A stretch of DNA of 16,884 bases from CAZKTS01 sp964555735 (lineage in GTDB: Bacteria; Actinomycetota; Acidimicrobiia; IMCC26256; PALSA-555): contig CAZKTS010000265.1 in NCBI GenBank assembly GCA_964555735.1, positions 1 through 16,884 of the forward strand, read 5' to 3'. Position numbers and translations under genes: made by a program. Shown here piece after piece: positions 5,246-11,005 of this stretch. The number at the start of each line of letters is the position of its first letter. Within the stretch, counting starts at the first letter, position 1. The notes under the pieces were generated by a model. The model was given only the letters and a program-made list of their open reading frames with translations, searched no databases and was not told the origin of the DNA.

Positions 5246-6132
5246 CCGATGCCGCGGTCGCGCATGATGGCGCGGAGCATGTCCTCGACCTCGGGGCCGA
5301 GGTCGGGGCGCGCGAGCGCGAGCTCGAGGTTGGCGCGCAGGAAGTCGAGCTTCTGGCCGATGTCGTAGCGACCCTCGCTGAAGGTGACACCGAACACCGG
5401 CATGCCGTCGTCGACGAGGACCCCGATGGCGTCGGTGATCTGGAGCTCGCCACCGACGCCGGGCGGCGTGCGCCGGATGGCGTCGAAGATGTCGGGTTCG
5501 AACACGTAGCGGCCGATCACCGCGAGGTTCGACGGCGCGTCCTCGGGGGCGGGCTTCTCGACGATCGACCGGACGCGCATCACGCCGTCGCCCACCGGCT
5601 CGTAGTCGACGCTCCCGTACGCGGAGATGCGCTCGATCGGGACCTCGAGGAGTGCGAGCACCGTCGCCGACTCCCGCTCGTTCACCGCGAGCATCGAGCG
5701 GAGCAGCGCCGCGTCATCGATCATGATGTCGTCGCCGAGCAGCACCGCGAACGGCTGTCCGCCCACGTGGGGCTCCGCCACCGAGATCGCGTGCCCGAGG
5801 CCGAGCGGCCGCTGCTGGCGGATGTAGTGCAGCTCGGCCAGCTCGTCGATGGCCTTCATCTCGGCGAGAAGCTCGGCTTTCCCGGTCTCGGAGAGCTGCT
5901 GCTCGAGCTCGACGTTGCGATCGAAGTGGTCCTCGATCGCGCGCTTGCCCCGACCCGTGATGACGAGCACGTCCTCGAGCCCCGCCCGCACGGCCTCCTC
6001 GACCACGTACTGGATCGACGGCCGATCGACGATCGGCAGCATCTCCTTCGGCTGACTCTTGGTCGCGGGCAGGAACCGGGTGCCGAGGCCGGCCGCCGGG
6101 ATGACGGCCTTGGTGACGCGGGCGCTACCCAT
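5242..6132 (-). CDS. galU: UTP-glucose-1-phosphate uridylyltransferase GalU
   Basis: GalU makes UDP-glucose from UTP and glucose-1-phosphate for glycans, trehalose and glycolipids in the cytoplasm. From ATG 6132 the protein has 296 residues, as usual for bacterial GalU. The N-terminal nucleotide-binding loop AAGLGTRFLPATKSQPKEMLPIVD (residues 13-36) is textbook. GRGKRAIEDHFD, LGLGHAI, the LLGDDI metal-binding strand, IVEKP and GRYDIG follow in order. ATG 6132 is preceded by AGGAG at 5 nt, which favours it over the longer open frame to 6309. It overlaps the end of plsY by 8 nt (6125-6132) and the start of moeA by 4 nt, so plsY-galU-moeA form one tightly coupled operon. Confidence 0.97.
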   Translation of the reverse strand: MGSARVTKAVIPAAGLGTRFLPATKSQPKEMLPIVDRPSIQYVVEEAVRAGLEDVLVITGRGKRAIEDHFDRNVELEQQLSETGKAELLAEMKAIDELAELHYIRQQRPLGLGHAISVAEPHVGGQPFAVLLGDDIMIDDAALLRSMLAVNERESATVLALLEVPIERISAYGSVDYEPVGDGVMRVRSIVEKPAPEDAPSNLAVIGRYVFEPDIFDAIRRTPPGVGGELQITDAIGVLVDDGMPVFGVTFSEGRYDIGQKLDFLRANLELALARPDLGPEVEDMLRAIMRDRGIG

Positions 6133-6739
6133 CCGCACTCCTGGTGTCGTCGGCAGGCTCCTGGCCGAGGCCGTGCTCCTGGCCCTTGACGAGTCGGCGC
6201 ACGTTGTTGACGTGGCGGAGCAGCACGATGAGCGCGAGGCCGGTCGTGACGCACACGTCGAGCGGACCACCGCCGCGCAGCAGCACGATGACCGGGAACA
6301 GCACCGCACAGACCATCGACGCGATCGATGCCTTGTGCAGACCGCGCGCGATCGCGACCCACACCACCGCGAGGATCGCGATCACGAGCGGGAAGACGAC
6401 GACGAGCACGCCCGCGCCGGTCGCGACGCCGCGCCCGCCCTTGAACTTGCGCGTGATCGGGAACACGTGACCGAGGACCGCGGCGACGCCGAGGATGTAC
6501 GCGCCGCGGTGGCCGTCGAGCGCGAGGCCCACGCCGGCCGCCAGCGCGCCCTTGCCCATGTCGAGGAAGAGCACGATCAGCCCGGCCTTCCAGCCGAGGA
6601 GCCGGAAGGTGTTGGAGGCGCCGGGGTTGCCCGAACCCTCCCGGGTGACGTCCCGGCCCGAGGCCGAGGCCACGATCGACGCGCTCGGGAACGTCCCGAG
6701 GAGGTAGGCGAAGGGCAGGAGCGCGAGGACTTCGGGCAT
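6125..6739 (-). CDS. plsY: Acyl-phosphate:glycerol-3-phosphate acyltransferase PlsY
   Basis: PlsY is the membrane enzyme that transfers the acyl group from acyl-phosphate to the sn-1 position of glycerol-3-phosphate, the first step of phospholipid synthesis. From ATG 6739 it has 204 residues, the normal size. The family's motifs are visible: GSGNPGASNTFRLLG (glycerol-phosphate site), DMGKGALA, GHVFPITRKFKGGRGVATGAG (phosphate loop), and HVNNVRRLVKGQE near the end. Several hydrophobic segments (about 1-20, 55-75, 80-97, 112-134, 140-157, 163-183) agree with a multi-span protein. The open frame continues to 6871, but homology begins at MPEVLALLPFAYLLGTFPSA. It is the first gene of the plsY-galU-moeA run and is divergent from fmdB. 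Confidence 0.96.
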   Translation of the reverse strand: MPEVLALLPFAYLLGTFPSASIVASASGRDVTREGSGNPGASNTFRLLGWKAGLIVLFLDMGKGALAAGVGLALDGHRGAYILGVAAVLGHVFPITRKFKGGRGVATGAGVLVVVFPLVIAILAVVWVAIARGLHKASIASMVCAVLFPVIVLLRGGGPLDVCVTTGLALIVLLRHVNNVRRLVKGQEHGLGQEPADDTRSADG

Positions 6740-6785
6740 GCGGGCCCATTCTGGCGGGCGGCCGGACGCCAGGTGCCGCCGAGGC

Positions 6786-6797
6786 GCTACCATTAGC
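6786..6797. promoter_or_regulatory. Shared AT core of the divergent plsY / fmdB promoters
   Basis: GCTA-CCAT-TAGC is a small palindrome in an otherwise GC-rich gap. On the + strand it holds TACCAT (6788-6793, fits TANNNT), which would give fmdB a leader of about 64 nt. On the minus strand it reads TGCTAATGGT, an extended -10-like element for plsY-galU-moeA. No clear -35 was found on either side. Confidence 0.35.
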
Positions 6798-6863
6798 AGT
6801 CGACCATCACGAGTGCTAGCGGCGAGCCGCCGGCGCTCGGACCCGATCCCCGCCGGAGCACCG

Positions 6864-7235
6864 ATGCCCACCTACCGATACCGCTGCAGCACCTGCGGTG
6901 ACGAGCTCGAGGTGTGGCAGTCGTTCTCCGAGGAGCCGCTGACGGTCCACGAGGGGTGCGGCGGCGAGCTCCGCAAGGTGCTCTCGCCCGCCGGGATCGT
7001 GCTCAAGGGCTCCGGCTTCTACAAGACCGACAACCGGTCCGGGTCCAACGGCGGCCGGTCGAAGTCCTCGGAGAGCAGCGGCGGCGACGCCGGCTCCACG
7101 TCCACGTCGTCCGACAGCGGGTCGTCGAAGAAGTCGGACTCGTCGTCCGGCTCGAGCTCGTCGGGCTCCAGCTCCTCGGGGTCGGGGTCGTCGGGCTCGG
7201 GCTCCGGGTCGTCCTCCTCCACCTCCTCGTCCTGA
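6864..7235 (+). CDS. FmdB-family zinc-ribbon protein with long Ser/Gly tail
   Basis: Residues 1-57 are a typical FmdB/CxxC_CXXC_SSSS regulator-type domain: MPTYRYRCSTCGDELEVWQS, then VHEGCGGELRKVLSP and the conserved KGSGFYKTD. The zinc ligands are C8 and C11 in the first knuckle. In the second, H29 and C32 stand where the family often has CPxC, so a C2HC site is implied. Residues 58-123 are low complexity (Ser, Gly, some Asp/Lys), as in many family members though long here. Its biochemical role is unknown; the family name comes from a gene near formamidase/amidase. ATG 6864 has GGAG (6855-6858) at 5 nt. fmdB genes often lie by galU/moeA and SAF genes in Actinobacteria, and this window repeats that order. 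Confidence 0.9.
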   Translation: MPTYRYRCSTCGDELEVWQSFSEEPLTVHEGCGGELRKVLSPAGIVLKGSGFYKTDNRSGSNGGRSKSSESSGGDAGSTSTSSDSGSSKKSDSSSGSSSSGSSSSGSGSSGSGSGSSSSTSSS

Positions 7236-7267
7236 CGCCGCCGCGTCCGCGCGGCACCGGCTCACAC

Positions 7268-7304
7268 CTGCACGCCGCGACCGTCTGGTCGGCGGGAGGT
7301 GCAG
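7268..7304 (+). promoter_or_regulatory. Hairpin enclosing the ribosome binding site of the SAF gene
   Basis: CTGCAC (7268-7273) pairs with GTGCAG (7299-7304). Inside it, CCGCGACC (7275-7282) pairs with GGTCGGCGG (7287-7295, one bulged G) around a GTCT loop. The Shine-Dalgarno GGGAGG (7294-7299) of the SAF gene lies in the 3' arm, so the fold would hide it. It could also slow read-through from fmdB. Confidence 0.4.
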
Positions 7305-7308
7305 CCGA

Positions 7309-7965
7309 ATGCTCCGTCGATCTCCACGCGCCCTGGTCCTGTGGGCCGGCGCGATCGTCGTCGCGGTCGGGACCGCGGCGATCGTCGCGTCCGACCTCGC
7401 CACGCTCCACCGCCGAGCCGGTGACCTCGGACCCGAGCGGTCGGTCCTGGTTGCCCGCCATGCGCTCGCAGTCGGCACGGTCGTCGACGACGCGGATCTG
7501 CGCCAGCGCGATGTCCACGCGTCGCAGCTGCCGCCCGGCGTGCTCACGGATCGCGCCGAGGCGCGCGGCCGGGTGGTGCGCGTGCCGGTGCTGCCCGGCG
7601 GCTTCGTGGCCGACGCCAACCTCGCGCCACGACGGCGCTCGGGACTCGACGGCGTCGTCCCCGAGGGCCGACGCGCCATGCGCGTCGTGGTCGTCGACGC
7701 GGTGCGGCCTCGTCTCGGTGCCGCGGTCGATCTGCTCGCGAGCTCCGAGACGGTCGACCCGGCCACGGCCTCCGGCCTGGCGACGGTCGTGGCGAGCGGC
7801 GTCCCGGTCGTCGCCGTCGACGACGCCCGCACCCTGGACGGGGCCTCCGGCCTCGGGGTGACGGTGCTGCTGAGCCTGCGGGAGGCCCGGGCGGTCGCCT
7901 TCGCCGTCGCCACCGGTGACGTCACCATCGTGCTCGTTCCCCCCGAGGAGGCCCGCGGCCCCTAG
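7309..7965 (+). CDS. SAF-domain membrane-anchored protein (CpaB/RcpC/FlgA-like)
   Basis: The 218-residue protein has an N-terminal signal anchor (about residues 8-30) and then a SAF-type domain (about 43-105): VLVARHALAVGTVVDDADL, PPGVLTDRAEARGRVVRVPVLPGGFV. After a linker comes a second conserved part (RRAMRVVVVDAVRPRLGAAVDLLAS, about 120-146), as in CpaB/RcpC pilus-assembly proteins. The bulk is predicted to be extracytoplasmic. A single SAF gene of this type beside fmdB is common in Actinobacteria, without flp-pilus genes, so a role in a pilus is not supported here; the SAF fold suggests carbohydrate binding. ATG 7309 follows GGGAGG (7294-7299) at 9 nt. Its stop TAG (7963-7965) overlaps the candidate -10 box of uppP. 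Confidence 0.85.
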   Translation: MLRRSPRALVLWAGAIVVAVGTAAIVASDLATLHRRAGDLGPERSVLVARHALAVGTVVDDADLRQRDVHASQLPPGVLTDRAEARGRVVRVPVLPGGFVADANLAPRRRSGLDGVVPEGRRAMRVVVVDAVRPRLGAAVDLLASSETVDPATASGLATVVASGVPVVAVDDARTLDGASGLGVTVLLSLREARAVAFAVATGDVTIVLVPPEEARGP

Positions 7966-7968
7966 GTT
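7963..7968 (+). promoter_or_regulatory. Candidate -10 box of uppP (TAGGTT) overlapping the SAF stop codon
   Basis: TAGGTT fits TANNNT and ends 8 nt before ATG 7977. No Shine-Dalgarno is visible in the 11-nt gap, so uppP may be expressed as a near-leaderless message as well as by read-through. Confidence 0.3.
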
Positions 7969-7976
7969 CTGCGGCG

Positions 7977-8810
7977 ATGTCGGTGCTCCACGCGATCATC
8001 CTGGGAATCGTGCAGGGGCTCACCGAGTTCCTGCCGATCTCGTCGAGCGGCCACCTGCTGCTCGTGCCCGACCTGCTGGGTTGGAACGACTTCGCGCACG
8101 CGCCCGAGCTCGAGAAGGCCTTCGACGTCGCGCTGCATCTCGGCACGTTGGTCGGCGCGGTCTGGTACTTCCGGCGCGAGGTGAAGAGCTACCTGCTCGG
8201 CGCGCTGCGGTCGCTGCGCCGGCGCTCGATCGAGACGACCGACGAGCGGATCGCGTGGCTCCTCCTGCTCTCCGCCGTGCCCGGTGCGATCGTCGGCGCG
8301 CTGCTGTCGAGCACGATCGACGAGGAGCTCGGTGATCCGATCCTCATCGGCGTCATGCTCATCGTCGGTGGCGCCATCCTCTACTGGGCCGACCACCTGC
8401 CCGAGCGCAGGGGCTTCGACCAGTTCCGCACGCGCGACGCGGTGCTCATGGGCACCGCGCAGGCGATCGCCCTCCAGCCGGGCGTGTCGCGAGCCGGCAT
8501 CACGATCTCCGCGAGCCGGTGGCTCGGCTTCGGACGCGACGCCGCGGCCCGGCTGTCGTTCCTGATGGCCCTGCCGATCATCGCCGGGGCGGGGCTCTAC
8601 AAGGGGCTGCAGGTGGTGCAGGACGGCGGCATCCCGTCGGACTTCGTCGCCCCGTTCGTGTGGGGCACGATCGCCGCGGGCGTGAGCGGCTGGGTCGCGA
8701 TCTCGTTCCTGCTGCGCCTGCTGCGGACGCACTCGTTCACGCCGTTCGTGATCTACCGCTTCATCGTCGGCGCGATCGTCATCATCGTCTTCGCCACGGG
8801 GATCCGGTGA
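7977..8810 (+). CDS. uppP: Undecaprenyl-diphosphatase UppP (BacA)
   Basis: UppP dephosphorylates undecaprenyl diphosphate to regenerate the lipid carrier for peptidoglycan and other wall polymers; it also gives bacitracin resistance. The 277 residues are the family's length. Motif 1, GLTEFLPISSSGHLLL (residues 14-29, E17 and the Ser triplet), and motif 2, PGVSRAGITISASRWLGF (168-185, S171, R172), are intact. Multiple hydrophobic segments run to the C-terminal IVGAIVIIVFATGIR. It lies 11 nt after the SAF gene. The start ATG 7977 leads straight into the conserved MSVLHAIILGIVQGLTEFLP, so the start is secure. Confidence 0.97.
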   Translation: MSVLHAIILGIVQGLTEFLPISSSGHLLLVPDLLGWNDFAHAPELEKAFDVALHLGTLVGAVWYFRREVKSYLLGALRSLRRRSIETTDERIAWLLLLSAVPGAIVGALLSSTIDEELGDPILIGVMLIVGGAILYWADHLPERRGFDQFRTRDAVLMGTAQAIALQPGVSRAGITISASRWLGFGRDAAARLSFLMALPIIAGAGLYKGLQVVQDGGIPSDFVAPFVWGTIAAGVSGWVAISFLLRLLRTHSFTPFVIYRFIVGAIVIIVFATGIR

Positions 8811-8890
8811 GCTGCAGCGGAGCCGTGGCCGGACGGCCGGGACGGCGGAGCGGAAGCGACCAGACGAGATGAGCTGCAGCGGAAGCGACC
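8808..8890 (+). repeat. Short direct repeats between uppP and the HAD gene
   Basis: TGAGCTGCAGCGGA occurs at 8808-8821 and 8870-8883. AGCGGAAGCGACC occurs at 8849-8861 and 8878-8890. The two units interleave and look like a local slippage duplication. They fill the 87-nt gap and no other element is seen there. Confidence 0.6.
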
Positions 8891-8897
8891 GGCCGAG

Positions 8898-9626
8898 GTG
8901 AGCGAGCGGCCGGTCGAGCTGGTGATCTTCGACTACGGCGGGGTGATCTCGGAGCGCGTGCTCGACGACATGGCCATGTTCGACGAGCTCATGGGTCTGC
9001 CCGTGGGTTCGCTCGACCGGCTGCTGTTCGGGGAGATCCCCGAGGGCGTCGTCACCGACGGCGACCCGATCGACGGCGCGTACGACGAGCCCGGCACGCC
9101 CGTCCACGACTTCCACCTCCTCGAGACCGGCGACATCAGCTTCGACACCTACCTCGAGGGTCTGGTGGCGCGCGCCCCGGCCGTCATCGGCCGCCCCCTC
9201 GACCCGGAGGACTTCTTCACGTTCGCGGCGTCGACCCCGGTGCGGATCCAGTGGCCGATCATCCACGAGCTGCGCCGACTCGTCGCCGAGGGTGTGCCGC
9301 GGGCGCTGCTCACCAACAACGTCAAGGAGTTCGGCGACGGCTGGCGTTCGTCGTTCCCCGTCGCCGAGCTGTTCCCCGTGGTCGTCGACTCGTGCGAGGT
9401 CGGCATGCGCAAGCCCGACCCGCGCATCTACCAGCTCACGTGTGAGCGCTGCGGGGTGGAGCCCGCGGCGGCCGTGTTCCTCGACGACAACGCCGACAAC
9501 GTCGCCGCGTCGCGCGCGCTCGGGATCGAGACCGTGCACGTGACCGGCCACGCGCTCGAGACCATCGCCGAGCTGCGCGCCATCCTCGACCGTCGAGGGG
9601 TTCTGGCGTCAAGAACCGGCGCATAG
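8898..9626 (+). CDS. HAD-superfamily hydrolase (subfamily IA, ACAD10/epoxide-hydrolase-N-term-like)
   Basis: The 242-residue protein shows the four HAD motifs in order: FDYGGVI (11-17, nucleophile D12), LLTNN (motif II), RKPDPRIY (motif III lysine) and FLDDNADN (motif IV acids). An alpha-helical cap of about 85 residues lies between motifs I and II, as in subfamily IA. D12 is followed by Y-G-G instead of the usual x-D, so the general acid at D+2 is missing. This is seen in the 'DFGGV' branch that includes the ACAD10 and epoxide-hydrolase N-terminal domains. The substrate is unknown. The start GTG 8898 is chosen because homology begins at once (VELVIFDYGG); the Shine-Dalgarno is weak. The last dozen residues (RRGVLASRTGA) are encoded by the left arm of a long hairpin, and the TAG stop is in the hairpin loop. 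Confidence 0.88.
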   Translation: MSERPVELVIFDYGGVISERVLDDMAMFDELMGLPVGSLDRLLFGEIPEGVVTDGDPIDGAYDEPGTPVHDFHLLETGDISFDTYLEGLVARAPAVIGRPLDPEDFFTFAASTPVRIQWPIIHELRRLVAEGVPRALLTNNVKEFGDGWRSSFPVAELFPVVVDSCEVGMRKPDPRIYQLTCERCGVEPAAAVFLDDNADNVAASRALGIETVHVTGHALETIAELRAILDRRGVLASRTGA

Positions 9627-9653
9627 CGCCGGTTGTTGACGCCAAAACCCCTC
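9595..9653. terminator. 27-bp near-perfect hairpin between convergent HAD and pmbA genes
   Basis: The outer arms 9595-9612 (GAGGGGTTCTGGCGTCAA) and 9636-9653 (TTGACGCCAAAACCCCTC) pair with a single mismatch. After a G:G mismatch, the inner arms AACCGGCGC (9614-9622) and GCGCCGGTT (9626-9634) pair perfectly around an ATA loop. The HAD stop TAG (9624-9626) starts inside the loop, and the pmbA stop (9653-9655) begins at the outer edge. It is likely a two-way terminator; it could equally be one copy of a dispersed palindromic repeat. There is no U-tract on either side. Confidence 0.75.
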
Positions 9654-11005
9654 TAGGCGCCGGCGATGGCCATGTCGGCGATGAGGAGGGTGACCCCGGC
9701 GGCGCCGCCCGGGAGCCAGACCTGGTCGTCGGCGACCTCGGCGACGTCGAGCAGCATGCGCGGGAGCGTCGACGCGATCGTGAGCTCGCGCACCGGCTCG
9801 GCGAGCTCGCCGCCCCGCACCATGAGTCCTTCGGCACCGACCGAGAAGTCACCGCTCACCGGGTTCGTGCCCGAGTGCAGGCCGGAGACCGACTGCACGT
9901 AGAGCGCGTCGCCGACGTCGGCGAGCAGCGCGGCAGGGGGGCGGGTCCCGGGCGCGAGCGCGAGGGCCCGCGCGCCGGTGCCCGGCGTCGAGGCGTACCC
10001 GCCGCGCACCGCCGAACCGTTCGTGACCGTCTCCGCTCGGCGGGCCGTCGTGGTGTTGTGCAAGAAGCCGAGCAGCACGCCACGGTCGAGCAGGACGTTG
10101 CGGCGCGTGGGCACCCCCTCGGCGTCGTGGGCGGCGGCGCCGAAGGACTCGGCCACCGTCGGGTCGTCGACGAGCGTCACCACTGGGGCCGCGATCGCCT
10201 CGCCCTCGCGCCCCACGAACACTGAGCGGCCCTTGAGCACCGCCTCCGCGCCGAGGGTGGCGCCGACGATCGCGAGCAGCGACCGCGTGACCAGCGGGTC
10301 GAGGATCACCGGGAGCCGGCCCGAGCGGGGTTGCGTCGCGCCGAGGAGGCGCGTGGCGCGCTCCGCCGCATCGCGCGCCGCTTCCGACGCGTCGAGGTCG
10401 GCGAACGATCGCCCGGCCGAGAAGCCGTACCCGGTCTGGGTCCTGTCGTCGTCGCCGGCGAGTGCGAACGACGAGCACGAGCAGATGGTCCGACGGGCGG
10501 TGGCGGTCACCCCGGTGGAGGTCGCGATCGCGGCCTCGACGAGCGCGTCGCCGTAGCTCGTGGACTCGACGCCGCGGACACGCGGGTCGGCGGCGAGGGT
10601 GGCGGCTTCGACCTCGAGCGCGAGCGCGACCTTGTCGGCGGTGGGGACGGACGCCAGCTCCTCGCGCCAGAGGTCGAGGTCGGCGACGGGCGTGCCGGCG
10701 ACGTCGGCGGGCGTCGACACGCCCTGGTGCTCGTCGGGCGTCGCGAACTCCGCGTTGTCGCGTGCGTCGGCCAGCACCGCGTCGACCACGTCGGGCTCGA
10801 GGGAGCCTGCGTACGCGAAGCCCTGACGACCGTCGACGACCACGCGGACGCCGACGCCGGCGCGCTCGGCGACGGTGAGCGACTCGACCTCGGCCGAGAA
10901 CACCTTCACGTCGGTCTCGCGCACCCGGGAGGCGTAGACCTCGACCGCCTCGCCGGGTGCGGCGCGCTCGGCGATCGTGCGCGTGAGCGCGTCGAGATCG
11001 GTCAC
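9653..11005 (-). CDS. pmbA: TldE/PmbA-type metalloprotease partner subunit
   Basis: PmbA (TldE) pairs with TldD in a heteromeric peptidase that trims unfolded peptides, as known for microcin B17 maturation and CcdA turnover in E. coli. From GTG 11005 it has 450 residues, the usual size. Family blocks visible: EAVEVYASRVRETDVKVFSAEVESLTVAERAGVGVRVVVDGRQGFAYAG near the N-terminus, LPVILDPLVTRSLL, LGAEAVLKGRS, VPTRRNVLLDRGVLLGFLHNTTTARR, and NPVSGDFSVGAEGLMVRGGELAEPVRELTIAS. It lacks the HExxxH metal motif, as expected for the non-metal subunit. Its GTG overlaps the tldD stop (GTGA, 11002-11005), so the two subunits are made by coupled translation. The open frame reaches 11104, but that part is a shadow of tldD. 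Confidence 0.95.
   Translation of the reverse strand: MTDLDALTRTIAERAAPGEAVEVYASRVRETDVKVFSAEVESLTVAERAGVGVRVVVDGRQGFAYAGSLEPDVVDAVLADARDNAEFATPDEHQGVSTPADVAGTPVADLDLWREELASVPTADKVALALEVEAATLAADPRVRGVESTSYGDALVEAAIATSTGVTATARRTICSCSSFALAGDDDRTQTGYGFSAGRSFADLDASEAARDAAERATRLLGATQPRSGRLPVILDPLVTRSLLAIVGATLGAEAVLKGRSVFVGREGEAIAAPVVTLVDDPTVAESFGAAAHDAEGVPTRRNVLLDRGVLLGFLHNTTTARRAETVTNGSAVRGGYASTPGTGARALALAPGTRPPAALLADVGDALYVQSVSGLHSGTNPVSGDFSVGAEGLMVRGGELAEPVRELTIASTLPRMLLDVAEVADDQVWLPGGAAGVTLLIADMAIAGA

Noticed and set aside
3875..5368. 497-aa + strand frame opposite moeA
   Set aside because: Shadow frame of moeA/galU with no recognisable motif.
6133..6309. Longer start for GalU
   Set aside because: ATG 6132 has AGGAG at 5 nt and the nucleotide-binding loop begins right after; the extra part is a shadow of plsY.
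7962..9551. 529-aa minus-strand frame opposite uppP and the HAD gene
   Set aside because: Shadow; uppP and HAD catalytic motifs are on the + strand.
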